From assembly GCF_014696225.1 (NCBI RefSeq), contig NZ_JACJPV010000023.1, forward strand, positions 1 to 64,000: a DNA stretch of 64,000 nt. Reading direction: 5' to 3'. Both the position numbers and the translations under genes were made by a program. The notes under the pieces are model-generated. The model was given only the letters and a program-made list of their open reading frames with translations, was not told the origin of the DNA and made no database searches. Positions 27,213 through 35,749 of the stretch are shown here, piece after piece (positions within the stretch are counted from its first letter, which is position 1; each line of letters starts with the position of its first letter). The DNA is from Anabaena sp. FACHB-1237 (GTDB taxonomy: Bacteria > Cyanobacteriota > Cyanobacteriia > Cyanobacteriales > Nostocaceae).

Positions 27213-27401
27213 CAAGCATCAAATGTTAGTGATACTAAATCTCAAGCAGTACAACCCGTTACATTACCTGTCTACTCATTCAAATCCTTGCTTTATATTG
27301 CATCAGCTATATTTTATTTAGTGGATGCATGGGAAATATGGTTGTGGCTATACAGTGGCTATACAATAGGTGCTAACATCTATTATGGGTTGAAAAATTA
27401 A
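27213..27401 (+). pseudogene. In-frame hydrophobic tail after the thrS stop: lost or read-through membrane domain
   Basis: 62 codons without a stop, in the same frame as thrS and directly after its TAA. The first part (QASNVSDTKSQAVQPVTLP) repeats the composition and wording of the last thrS residues (VSDVTSQQVPDVTEASL). The second part has two hydrophobic stretches (FKSLLYIASAIFYLV and WLWLYSGYTIGANIYYGL). There is no usable ATG or ribosome site. It looks like a membrane-anchoring appendix cut off by a nonsense mutation, or made by read-through. The arrangement recalls CAAD domains on other cyanobacterial synthetases, though the match is not clear enough to name. Confidence 0.6.
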
Positions 27402-27444
27402 GATACAAGGTTGGGTTGCACTTCGTTCAACCCAACCCATAGAC

Positions 27445-27610
27445 TTACTTAGTCTTAGCTTGTTCTAAAGCAATTTCCTTCACAGCTTGATAAGAATTAA
27501 TATTTGCAGTTCCTTCAATAGCTTTCACTGCTAAGTCCTGGACTTATTTTAATGCACACTCCAGTTGTTTAGATAAGTTTTGAATGCGAGTTTCTTGGTT
27601 AGTAATCTTT
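27445..27610 (-). pseudogene. C-terminal remnant of a coiled-coil protein
   Basis: One minus-strand frame gives a heptad-like piece (QETRIQNLSKQLECALK), a TAA, then VQDLAVKAIEGTANINSYQ and AVKEIALEQAKTK before the real stop. The frame is protein-like on both sides of the internal stop, and no start is left. The family is unknown. Confidence 0.5.
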
Positions 27611-27618
27611 AATTACCC

Positions 27619-27659
27619 AGGACTTACGCAAATGGCACATTGGCGCTTGCGTAAGTCCT
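27619..27659. repeat. 13-bp inverted repeat hairpin
   Basis: AGGACTTACGCAA at 27619-27631 pairs perfectly with TTGCGTAAGTCCT at 27647-27659. The related word AGTCCTGGACTTA occurs 80 bp upstream inside the decayed gene, hinting at a spreading palindromic repeat. Confidence 0.8.
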
Positions 27660-27917
27660 ATTACCAATCACCTAATTTAGTACAAATATACTATAAACAA
27701 GCCAGTTGCGGTTGTCAAGATAAGTTTACAAAATGATACTTATCTAACTATGGAGTTTTGCTGATATACAGGATAAGATGTAAGAAGGTTATACCAAGAG
27801 TATCAGAATATAGCTAGGAATCGGCTAAAAAGCCTGTCTATTTACTTAATTACTGAGTAAATACTATATTGAATTTTGGTTAATTAAAACTAGCAGGTTA
27901 GTAAAAGTTGTTACCTA

Positions 27918-28667
27918 ATGTACACCATTGAATTAAACAGATATACTGCCAAGGCAGATATTGAACAAACGAGCCGTGTTCTCGTAGTGGAAGATGAGGA
28001 GTTGATCCGAGAAATGGTAGTTGTTGCTTTAGAGGGGGAGGGATATGAAGTAATTACTGCTGGTGATGGTCGTAAGGCTATAGAATATATTAAAAACTGT
28101 GAGCACACTGAACAAGTACCTTTGGATTTGGTGGTTTTAGATGTGATGCTACCACAGGTAAATGGTTTGGATATTTGCCGTTTTTTGCGGCATCAAGGTA
28201 ACTCTGTGCCAATTTTGATGTTGAGTGCCAAAGGTAGTGAAACTGACCGTGTATTGGGCTTAGAAGTGGGTGCTGATGATTATTTAACTAAACCCTTTAG
28301 TATGCGGGAGTTAGTAGCGCGGTGTCGAGCGTTGTTGAGAAGACAGCGTTTAATCACTTCACCACAGGTTACAGTTCTAAAATACAAGGATGTTACCTTA
28401 AACCCCCAAGAATGTTGGGTAACTGTGCGTGGACAAGAAGTAAATTTATCTCCTAAAGAGTTCCGTTTATTAGAACTGTTTATGAGTTATACTCGTCGGG
28501 TATGGTCGCGGGAACAGTTGCTAGATCATGTATGGGGTGTTGATTTTGTGGGAGATAGTAAAACTGTGGATGTGCATATCCGATGGTTACGGGAAAAGCT
28601 AGAAATTGATCCCAGTCATCCAGAATATCTTGTGACTGTCAGAGGATTTGGCTACAAATTTGGTTAA
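27918..28667 (+). CDS. sphR: Phosphate-response regulator SphR (PhoB type)
   Basis: DNA-binding response regulator controlling phosphate-starvation genes. The receiver domain (about 20-135) has the acidic pair in VVEDEE, phospho-acceptor D75 (LVVLDVMLP) and K125 (LTKPFS). The OmpR/PhoB winged-helix domain (about 155-249) ends in TVDVHIRWLREKLE and VRGFGYKFG. Assignment to SphR rests on the directly following SphS-type kinase and phoU, the standard phosphate-sensing trio. It is 249 aa, full length. The gene is first of a three-gene operon, and about 250 bp of non-coding DNA lies upstream. Confidence 0.9.
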   Translation: MYTIELNRYTAKADIEQTSRVLVVEDEELIREMVVVALEGEGYEVITAGDGRKAIEYIKNCEHTEQVPLDLVVLDVMLPQVNGLDICRFLRHQGNSVPILMLSAKGSETDRVLGLEVGADDYLTKPFSMRELVARCRALLRRQRLITSPQVTVLKYKDVTLNPQECWVTVRGQEVNLSPKEFRLLELFMSYTRRVWSREQLLDHVWGVDFVGDSKTVDVHIRWLREKLEIDPSHPEYLVTVRGFGYKFG

Positions 28668-28720
28668 AGTTGTTAGTTAGTTGTTAGTTTTGATCAATCA
28701 CAAAAACACTAATGACATAA

Positions 28721-30028
28721 ATGTTTATATTGGGATTTTTGCTGGGTTTAACCCTTGGATTTGGGTTTTGGGTTTGGCAACAGCTACAATTTAGTTTGTA
28801 CTTACAATGCTTACTTCAATCTGCTAGTTCTCGCAATTATCAGCATATACCTTTTTCATTAGTGCTGTGGCCTCGTTTACGTCAAAAAATTTTGGCTTTG
28901 ACTAACCAACGGGAAACTATGCAAGATGCGTTATATTCTGATCACGATTTGTTAGATTCTGCTCCGTTGGGTTATTTACAGGTAGATGAGGAAAATCAAC
29001 TGTTATGGTGTAATGTCCAAGCCAGAGAAATCTTATCTTTACAAAGATGGCAACCTGGCCAGGTACGTTTGTTGTTAGAGTTGGTACGGTCCTATGAGTT
29101 AGATCAAGTGATTGAACAAACTCGTGATTGGCAAAAGCCCCAAGTGCGAGAATGGGTGTTTCACCCCTCTTGTGAGGATGCTATGGCTATGAAGCAGTTA
29201 AAGTCTTTGCGTTTACGCGCTTCTAGTTGTCCTTTGCAAAATGGACAGGTGGGGGTATTTTTGGAAAATTGTCAGCAGGTGTTAGATTTATATGAGAACC
29301 GCGATCGCTCTTTTTCTGATTTAGCTCATGAGTTGAGAACTCCCTTAACTTCTATTAAACTAGTGGCAGAAACTTTACAGTATCGCTTAGAACCTCCTTT
29401 AGATCGTTGGGTTAATCGCTTGATGCAAGAGATTGATCGCTTGATTAATTTGGTACAAAGTTGGTTAGACTTAACACAGATGGAAAATAACCCCACTATG
29501 CGGTTAAATTTGGAAGTGGTGGAAATGCGATCGCTCGTCTTGTCAGCTTATGAAACGTTAGAACCTATTGCGGAAAAACAATCATTACAACTATCTTGTA
29601 CTATTCCAGAAGATATTTATATTCGTGTTGATAAAGCTAGAATATATCAGGTATTTCTTAATTTAATAGACAACAGCATCAAATATAGTCCTAATTCTGC
29701 AACTATTAATATAAAAGCAGAAGTGTTAAGTATGAATAACAGTAACAACAGCAAACAAGTAGAAATCAATATTATTGATTCTGGTTTTGGCTTTGATGAG
29801 GCAGATTTACCCCACGTATTTGAAAGATTTTACCGAGGAGATAAAGCTCGTTATCGTTCTTCAAATGATGAAAGTAGTAGCAATGCAGGAATAACGGGTA
29901 ATGGTTTAGGTTTAGCTATAGTACAACAAATTATTTTAGCTCATAATGGTTGTATCAAGGCTATGAACCACCCAAAAACAGGAGGTGCTTGGATACAAAT
30001 TAACCTGCCGTTAACAGTCAGCAAGTAA
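28721..30028 (+). CDS. sphS: Phosphate-sensing histidine kinase SphS (PhoR type)
   Basis: Membrane-anchored kinase that phosphorylates SphR when phosphate is low. The 435-aa protein has an N-terminal hydrophobic segment (FILGFLLGLTLGFGFWVW, about 2-19), a PAS region (about 75-185; LLDSAPLGYLQVDEEN), the HisKA box LAHELRTPLTS with H203, and a HATPase domain with NLIDNSIKYSPN, DSGFGF and GNGLGLAIVQQI. The single short membrane anchor and PAS match cyanobacterial SphS rather than two-helix sensors. It is 53 bp after sphR and 60 bp before phoU. Confidence 0.9.
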   Translation: MFILGFLLGLTLGFGFWVWQQLQFSLYLQCLLQSASSRNYQHIPFSLVLWPRLRQKILALTNQRETMQDALYSDHDLLDSAPLGYLQVDEENQLLWCNVQAREILSLQRWQPGQVRLLLELVRSYELDQVIEQTRDWQKPQVREWVFHPSCEDAMAMKQLKSLRLRASSCPLQNGQVGVFLENCQQVLDLYENRDRSFSDLAHELRTPLTSIKLVAETLQYRLEPPLDRWVNRLMQEIDRLINLVQSWLDLTQMENNPTMRLNLEVVEMRSLVLSAYETLEPIAEKQSLQLSCTIPEDIYIRVDKARIYQVFLNLIDNSIKYSPNSATINIKAEVLSMNNSNNSKQVEINIIDSGFGFDEADLPHVFERFYRGDKARYRSSNDESSSNAGITGNGLGLAIVQQIILAHNGCIKAMNHPKTGGAWIQINLPLTVSK

Positions 30029-30088
30029 CTAACTGACTTTTTTAGAGTTAGAATATTAAGAATAAAATTTTCTTTTGAGATCATCAAA

Positions 30089-30757
30089 GTGAAAGCTGTT
30101 TTTTATCCTACTTCCCCTGAATTACTTCAAATAGAACGCTACATTAAGCGTGTAGAAAGAGACTTACTGCGTATGGGTGCTTTAGTAGAGCAATCATTTC
30201 GTTTAAGTCATCAGTCATTGTTTAATCGTGATTTAGATGCAGCCACAGAAATACGGCGATTAGACAAAAAAATAGATCGCTTTTATCGGCAAATAGAATC
30301 AGACTGTACAACTATCATTATCCGCCAAAAGCCCACAGAACAAGATTTACGTTGTTTAAGTGCTTTTATGCAGTTAGTAAGAGATTTAGAGAGAATAGGA
30401 GATTATGCAAAAGATATAGCGGATATTGCTGTGAAACTATTTCCCTATCCTCCCCATGACTTTTTACCAGAGATTGCTATGATGTCACAACACGCCCAAG
30501 CTATGTTAGCGACTAGTTTAGTTGCATTAGCAGATTTAGATGGTACAAGTGGACAAAGAATGAAAAAATTAGATGATGCGGTAGATGATGCCTATGAAGA
30601 ACTTTATCAAAAATTAGCATATCAAAAAGATGTACCAGGAGTCCTTGAACCAATATTATTGTTAACATTAGCAATTCGTTGTTTAGAAAGAATGGCAGAT
30701 CACGCTACAAATATAGGACAAAGAGTAACTTATATTGTTACAGGTCAGCGATCGTAA
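30089..30757 (+). CDS. phoU: Phosphate signalling regulator PhoU
   Basis: Negative regulator that links phosphate transport to the SphS kinase. The 222-aa all-helical protein has two PhoU repeats, each with the metal-binding E/D-rich pattern: RDLERIGDYAKDIADIA in the first and RCLERMADHATNIGQRVTYI in the second. It starts with GTG. It ends the sphR-sphS-phoU operon; no pst transporter genes are in the window. Confidence 0.93.
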   Translation: MKAVFYPTSPELLQIERYIKRVERDLLRMGALVEQSFRLSHQSLFNRDLDAATEIRRLDKKIDRFYRQIESDCTTIIIRQKPTEQDLRCLSAFMQLVRDLERIGDYAKDIADIAVKLFPYPPHDFLPEIAMMSQHAQAMLATSLVALADLDGTSGQRMKKLDDAVDDAYEELYQKLAYQKDVPGVLEPILLLTLAIRCLERMADHATNIGQRVTYIVTGQRS

Positions 30758-30883
30758 AATAAAGGAGATGAAGAATTTAGGCTCTCAAAAGTTTACGATA
30801 AAAAATAGTTTTACCGATCATCAGTTTGGCATATTATCCATAGATATCTGGTGGTAATTAAATCTTCATAACCACCAAACCTT

Positions 30884-30913
30884 TGTAGGGACAATTCATG
30901 AATTGTCCCTACA
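30884..30913. repeat. Perfect 30-bp palindrome
   Basis: Half-site TGTAGGGACAATTCA followed by its exact complement. The inner 26 bp are identical to 23769-23794. It lies in the 540-bp gap between phoU and the second porin; the rest of that gap shows no gene. Confidence 0.9.
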
Positions 30914-31297
30914 GTAATTTTCACCAATTTTCACCAGATGTCTAGTGAGGATACTTAGCAAATTTCGTATATTTGGTAACATTATTTATTAGAAATTCCC
31001 CTAAGTTATGAGAATATTAGTCAATCTTAATCTTAATTATATATTCCATCAAAATATCTAATATTGTTGAGTAGTTTGGAGATAACCAAATGCTGATATA
31101 ACCCTGTTGTTAGCATAGTAAATTACATTCTTTACCTAATCATAAATTGGTCTTAATTCTACGATAAAATCCAAAAAGTTACTTGTGTAAAGTGATATTT
31201 ATGTTGTATAGTAACTATAGGAAATTTATAAGTAATTTTCTGTGAATAAAACTTAACGATAGGTTATATTCATTTAGGTGTGAGAGAGAGTAAAAAC

Positions 31298-32923
31298 ATG
31301 AAAAAAACATTCTGGAATATCCTCAAATTTAGCCCAGTATTTGCTTCCACTGTATTAGTAGCTAATAGCGCGATCGCTGGGGAAGTTAATAACCAGGTAA
31401 CAAGTGTTGCTGAATTATCTCAAAATAGCAATAACATTGGTCAAGTAACATCGGTTTCTCAGTTTTCTGACGTACAACCTACAGATTGGGCGTTTCAAGC
31501 ATTACAATCTTTAGTAGAACGTTATGGTTGTATTGCAGGTTATCCTAATGGTACATTCCGAGGCAACCGTGCATTAAGTCGTTATGAATTTGCATCTGGT
31601 TTAAACGCCTGTTTAGATAGAGTTAATGAATTAATTGCCACTGCTACTGCTGACGTTGTGAAGAAAGAGGATTTAGCTACTCTGCAACGTTTACAAGAAG
31701 AATATTCTGCTGAATTAGCAACTTTGCGTGGTCAAGTGGATGCTTTAGAAGCGCGTACATCTGAGTTAGAAGCTAACCAGTTTTCTACTACCACCAAGTT
31801 GAAAGGAGAGGCTATTTTCAGCTTATCTCAGGCTTTTGGTGATAAAGTAGCAGTTGCTTCTGGGACACCATCAACAGATTTAGATTCTAACACCACATTC
31901 TCTGATCGTGTACGTCTGTCCTTAGAAAGTAGCTTCATGGGTACAGATAAGTTACAAACACGGTTACAAGGTATCAATATTTTCCCAAATAATACTGGTG
32001 CTACTGGTACTGGTACTAACATGACTCGCTTGGGTTATGACGGTAGTGCTACTGGTAATAACAGCAATAACACTGTTACCATTGATAAATTAAACTACGC
32101 TTTCAATTTAAGCGAGAAAATCAACGTTAAGGTTGATGCTATTGGTGCAGAGTTAAACGAGAACGTGGAAGTATTTAACCCAGACTTTAGAAGCAGTGGT
32201 ACAGGTGCTTTATCTCGCTATGGACGTTTTAGCCCCATCTACCGTTTAGCTAATGACGGTGCTGGTATCACGGTTAACGTTAAACCCAGCGATAAATTTA
32301 CTGTGAGTGCAGCCTATTTTGCACGCAATAGAAATGATGCGGCTGATCCTTCTACTAGTAAGGGTTTGTTTGACGGTGATAATACCTTCTTTGCTCAATT
32401 AGCTTTGAAACCTGCTAAACCGTTCAACATTGGTTTAACCTACGCCCGCTCCTACCAAAATACTACCAGAAGGTTATTTGGTGATACAGGAAGTGCTAGG
32501 GCAAATAATCCTTTCGGTGCTGCTACTGAGTCAGATAATTATGGTTTACAAATTAGCTTCCAACCTAGTGCTAAGATCACATTAGGAGGTTGGGGAGGTT
32601 ATACCAATGCTAGTGCTGTAACTGGTACTGCAAGAAGAGATGCAGATATTTGGTATTGGGCTGCTACTTTGGGTATTAAAGACTTTGGGAGAGAAGGTAA
32701 TACTTTAGGTTTCGTTTTCGGTCAGTCTCCTAAAGTTACTGGTGCTAGTGCAGGTGTTACCAAAGATGCAAATACTTCCTATCATTTAGAAGGTTTGTAT
32801 AAGATGAAAATTTCTGACAATATTCTGTTAACTCCTGGTTTGTTGGTAATTTTCAATCCTGAACACAACGATAAAAACAATACAACTTATGTAGGTACTT
32901 TACGGACCACTTTCTCCTTCTAA
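31298..32923 (+). CDS. SLH-domain OprB/iron-uptake type outer-membrane porin, second paralogue
   Basis: A 541-aa porin from the ATG at 31298 (MKKTFWNILKFSP). A GTG six codons upstream is less likely, because the purine-rich ribosome site GAGAGAGAG lies between the two. A signal peptide ends near SAIAGEV. The SLH domain is at about 45-105 (SQFSDVQPTDWAFQALQSL, RYEFASGLNACLDRV), followed by a coiled coil (LATLQRLQEEYSAEL) and the OprB-type barrel ending TTFSF. It shares signal, SLH and coiled-coil wording with the 300-2075 porin, so the two are paralogues with differing barrels and probably different solutes. Confidence 0.92.
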   Translation: MKKTFWNILKFSPVFASTVLVANSAIAGEVNNQVTSVAELSQNSNNIGQVTSVSQFSDVQPTDWAFQALQSLVERYGCIAGYPNGTFRGNRALSRYEFASGLNACLDRVNELIATATADVVKKEDLATLQRLQEEYSAELATLRGQVDALEARTSELEANQFSTTTKLKGEAIFSLSQAFGDKVAVASGTPSTDLDSNTTFSDRVRLSLESSFMGTDKLQTRLQGINIFPNNTGATGTGTNMTRLGYDGSATGNNSNNTVTIDKLNYAFNLSEKINVKVDAIGAELNENVEVFNPDFRSSGTGALSRYGRFSPIYRLANDGAGITVNVKPSDKFTVSAAYFARNRNDAADPSTSKGLFDGDNTFFAQLALKPAKPFNIGLTYARSYQNTTRRLFGDTGSARANNPFGAATESDNYGLQISFQPSAKITLGGWGGYTNASAVTGTARRDADIWYWAATLGIKDFGREGNTLGFVFGQSPKVTGASAGVTKDANTSYHLEGLYKMKISDNILLTPGLLVIFNPEHNDKNNTTYVGTLRTTFSF

Positions 32924-32978
32924 GATTTATTCTATAGCAGGTGACAGGTGACAGAGGTAAAAGTCTGTTTGTGTGTAG

Positions 32979-33356
32979 GGTGCGTCAGATATCAAGAATC
33001 TGTTTATTTGCAGTTATACATTCTGACGCACCTTGTGTTTAGTATTTAGTAGGGTGCGTCAGATATCGAGAATCTGTTTATTTGCAGTTATACATTCTGA
33101 CGCACCTTGTATTTAGTATTTAGTAGGGTGCGTCAGATATCGAGAATATGTTTGTTTGCAGTCATAAGCTGTTGTGCCTTTAACTTGAATAATTAATACA
33201 AGCAAGATGCTTGTGCTACTGTAACTTCAGGTTTTTTAATTATACAGTGAGTGCTGCACATTAGCTTACATTCTGACGCACCTTGTATTTAGTATTTAGT
33301 AGGGTGCGTCAGATATCAAGAATCTGTTTATTTGCAATCATACATTCTGACGCACC
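32979..33356. repeat. 74-bp tandem array of palindromic repeat family 3, four units, one interrupted
   Basis: Palindromes GGTGCGTCAGA...TCTGACGCACC start at 32979, 33053, 33127 and 33303. Taking out the 102-bp insertion in the third, the spacing is 74 bp throughout. Linkers read TTGTATTTAGTATTTAGTAG. The array fills the gap between the porin and raf1 and could form strong hairpins in either transcript. Confidence 0.93.
33165..33268 (-). repeat. TA-flanked MITE-like element, copy 4, nested in the family 3 array
   Basis: Reverse orientation: AGCTGTTGTGC...GCACATTAGCT. Filled site GCAGTCATA-element-TACATTCTG; the sister unit at 33303-33356 reads GCAATCATACATTCTG with one TA. This is the second direct filled/empty pair in the window. 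Confidence 0.97.
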
Positions 33357-33415
33357 TTGTATTTAGTAGGTGACAGAAGTAAAAGTCTCTGCTAAACTCC
33401 TACCGATATTTTCAA

Positions 33416-34489
33416 TTATTCATCAATTTGCCAAGCATCTTTAGTAAATTCCTCATCAAGAATTTTCTTAGGACGTACAATAACAATGATTTTTCCTAAT
33501 AATTTAATTTCTTGACTTTGGGCTTCAGTTTCAAACCATTGAAAATCAAGTTCTCCATTATTATCAAATACAAAATAACTGGTATCATCCCATTTTCTTT
33601 GAGCGCGATCTATTACTATTAAAACAGGTTCAACGTTGATTTGATGTTTATTAGGAAATAAGTCACTTTTTCCCATAATTACTACAGGATCCTCCGCACC
33701 TAATAAGACTTTCCAACCAGGTAAGGAAACCCAGGCTTGTTCTCCCGCAAATTTCACAATTCTAAAGGGTTCAATTTCCGTAATTAATGGTACTGATTTT
33801 AAATCTGCTGTAGCTAATGGCCATTCACCAATTACGGGTAAAATACGCGGTAAGTCATCATCCGTTTCTAAACGATAAAACGGATACGTAGGTGCAGGAC
33901 GTTTAGGAACTACGGTAAAATCCACCAATAACTGTTCTAATTGTGTTCTGGCGGTTTGTGAAGCAGCAAAACGTAAGCCTTTCGCAATTAAACGCGATCG
34001 CTCTTGTAAATCTGATTTTTGTCTAGCTAATTTCCAGGCTTGATAAGCTACTGCATCTCCTGGATGATGACTAAAACCTTCTGGTAACATAGGAAAACGA
34101 GAAAAATCTTTCACTGCTTTAGCAATTTCCCGCACTTCATCAGCATCTATTTTGTGCTGAAATGTCAAATTGGCAGTAGTAGCCCGATCTTCCTGCGTCA
34201 ATAAACGTAACTCATACAAAACATCACTACCGCGAGTTTGATAATGTGCTAATGTTTCTGGATGAGATCCGCATTTTTCCAGAGAACTATATACTTGAGA
34301 AGCCACCACTACCTGATTTTGTTGAATCGGTTCAAAGCCGGTTGCTTCAAAGATATCTTGGGGATGATGACCATTTTTTTGTAATTGAGCGATCGCTTGT
34401 CCCCATTCTACCCATGTTCCCTGTTTTTGTCGTAATTTAACTAATAAAGCCGCATCCTGTTGTGAACTTTGATTGTTACTTTCAGTCAT
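33416..34489 (-). CDS. raf1: Rubisco accumulation factor 1 (Raf1)
   Basis: Cytosolic assembly chaperone that holds RbcL dimers during Rubisco assembly. The start at 34489 (MTESNNQSSQQDAALL) gives 357 aa, the family length; the longer frame from 34567 adds an unrelated N-terminus. Recognisable parts are the helical alpha domain (GTWVEWGQAIAQLQKNGH, ATGFEPIQQNQVVVASQVY, VLYELRLL), the linker, and the beta domain with YPFYRLETDDDLPRILPV, VSLPGWKVLLGAEDPVVI and the acidic tail DEEFTKDAWQIDE. The carboxysomal/Rubisco genes themselves are not in the window. Confidence 0.93.
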   Translation of the reverse strand: MTESNNQSSQQDAALLVKLRQKQGTWVEWGQAIAQLQKNGHHPQDIFEATGFEPIQQNQVVVASQVYSSLEKCGSHPETLAHYQTRGSDVLYELRLLTQEDRATTANLTFQHKIDADEVREIAKAVKDFSRFPMLPEGFSHHPGDAVAYQAWKLARQKSDLQERSRLIAKGLRFAASQTARTQLEQLLVDFTVVPKRPAPTYPFYRLETDDDLPRILPVIGEWPLATADLKSVPLITEIEPFRIVKFAGEQAWVSLPGWKVLLGAEDPVVIMGKSDLFPNKHQINVEPVLIVIDRAQRKWDDTSYFVFDNNGELDFQWFETEAQSQEIKLLGKIIVIVRPKKILDEEFTKDAWQIDE

Positions 34490-34829
34490 AATCTCAGTAG
34501 TAAATAGTAAATTTGATGATATTTTATGGATAATCCTAAACTTGAATCTGATCAACCCTGCCGTCAAGCATGAGTCTCGAACGTCCCCAAAAATTAAAAA
34601 TCCTTGTCGTTGACAGATTTTTGCAAGTGCAAATACCAGTTTATTCCTCTCCTGATATACTGCATCAAGTTTCGTAGTTTAGCTTTCCCCGCTACGAGAT
34701 TGGTAGAGGTGTTTGGTAAAACTGGCATAGTTGATAATTTGGGTTTGTTTGCGATCGCCTGTGGTCTTCAATAAATACATAACATCTTATTATGAAATTG
34801 ACCAAAAATAATGGGATGCCAGCCCCCTC

Positions 34830-35190
34830 CTAAAAGGACGGCTTTTCTTGATTTTTAATATACTCCTTTAATATTTCTAGTGGCGCACCTCCTACACAAA
34901 CAGCAAAATAGCTAGGACTCCATAATGCTTCTTTATGGGGTTTTTTATAACCAGCTTGTCCATAACTGCGAATAGATACACCTTTTAAAGAATTTACTAA
35001 GCTAATGTGCAGCACTCACTGTATAATTAAAAAACCTGAAGTTACAGTAGCACAAGCATCTTGCTTGTATTAATTATTCAAGTTAAAAGCACAACAGCTT
35101 ATCTGAGAAATAGATAGTTTAGGCGGATACTCAATAAGTGGATGAATATGATTTTCTTCGCCATTAAACTCAAGCACTTGAAAATTCATT
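34830..35190 (-). pseudogene. IS200/IS605-type transposase TnpA, truncated and split by a MITE
   Basis: The part before the insertion reads FQVLEFNGEENHIHPLIEY then PPKLSIS; after it, LVNSLKGVS continues, then ALWSPSYFAVCVGGAPLEIL. Together these match the middle and end of Y1 HUH transposases of the IS200 family (the usual DHVH/NPPKxS and SLKG blocks). The N-terminal part with the first His-hydrophobic-His motif is mostly missing and the middle is altered. It is not functional. Confidence 0.88.
34998..35101 (+). repeat. TA-flanked MITE-like element, copy 5, inside the tnpA relic
   Basis: AGCTAATGTGC...GCACAACAGCT with TA at 34998-34999 and 35100-35101. Removing it with one TA joins the two parts of the transposase coding sequence in sense, so the insertion happened after (or during) the life of the IS. 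Confidence 0.93.
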
Positions 35191-35257
35191 TTTTCAGCAT
35201 TTTTTCAGCAACTTGTCATTTTTTATAGAGCAATATATAATTAGTTTACTAGCCAAT

Positions 35258-35710
35258 TATAGCACCAATCATCAAAGCTAGATATCAGTATCGTTTTCAC
35301 CCCACAATTCAACAACAACAGACTTTAGCTCAGTTGTTCGCTTCCGTGGGTGTGGTTTGGAATGATGCTCTAGCTATCTGTAAACAAGCAAAAAAATTAC
35401 CAAGTAATAATGATTTGCAAAAATTACTTATTACCCAAGCCAAGAAAACTGCTCAACGAAAGTACTTCAAAAGAAATTAGCACGTCAATCCAAGGGATCA
35501 AACCCTAGGGATAAAACTCCAATTAAAATTGCAAAACTGCATAATCAAATTACTGATACCCGTAAAGACTTTTTACACAAATTATCTACCAAGACTATTA
35601 GCGAAAACCAAGTTATTGCTTTGGAAGATTAAAAACCGCAAACTTACCAGGTCAATTAGTTTACAAGGATGGCGACAATTTAGAACTTTATGTGAAAGTA
35701 AATAAAATAT
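35258..35710 (+). pseudogene. IS605-type TnpB (RuvC-like) remnant
   Basis: Divergent from tnpA, as in IS605 elements. The first frame gives KARYQYRFHPTIQQQQTLAQ and VVWNDALAICKQ, then a stop near 35478. A second frame gives KLARQSKGSNPRDKTPIKIA and KDFLHKLSTKTISENQVIAL, then stop. A third piece gives SLQGWRQFRTLCESK. Large deletions and frame changes remove the RuvC core and zinc finger, so no nuclease can be made. Confidence 0.88.
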
Positions 35711-35749
35711 AATTGTCCTGACTCCTAACTCCTCGATCTCCTCTAAATT

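Noticed and set aside
34570-34680. Short frame starting MSLERPQKLKILVVD after raf1
   Set aside because: Looks like a truncated gene start next to the IS605 relic, but only about 36 codons and no clear family.
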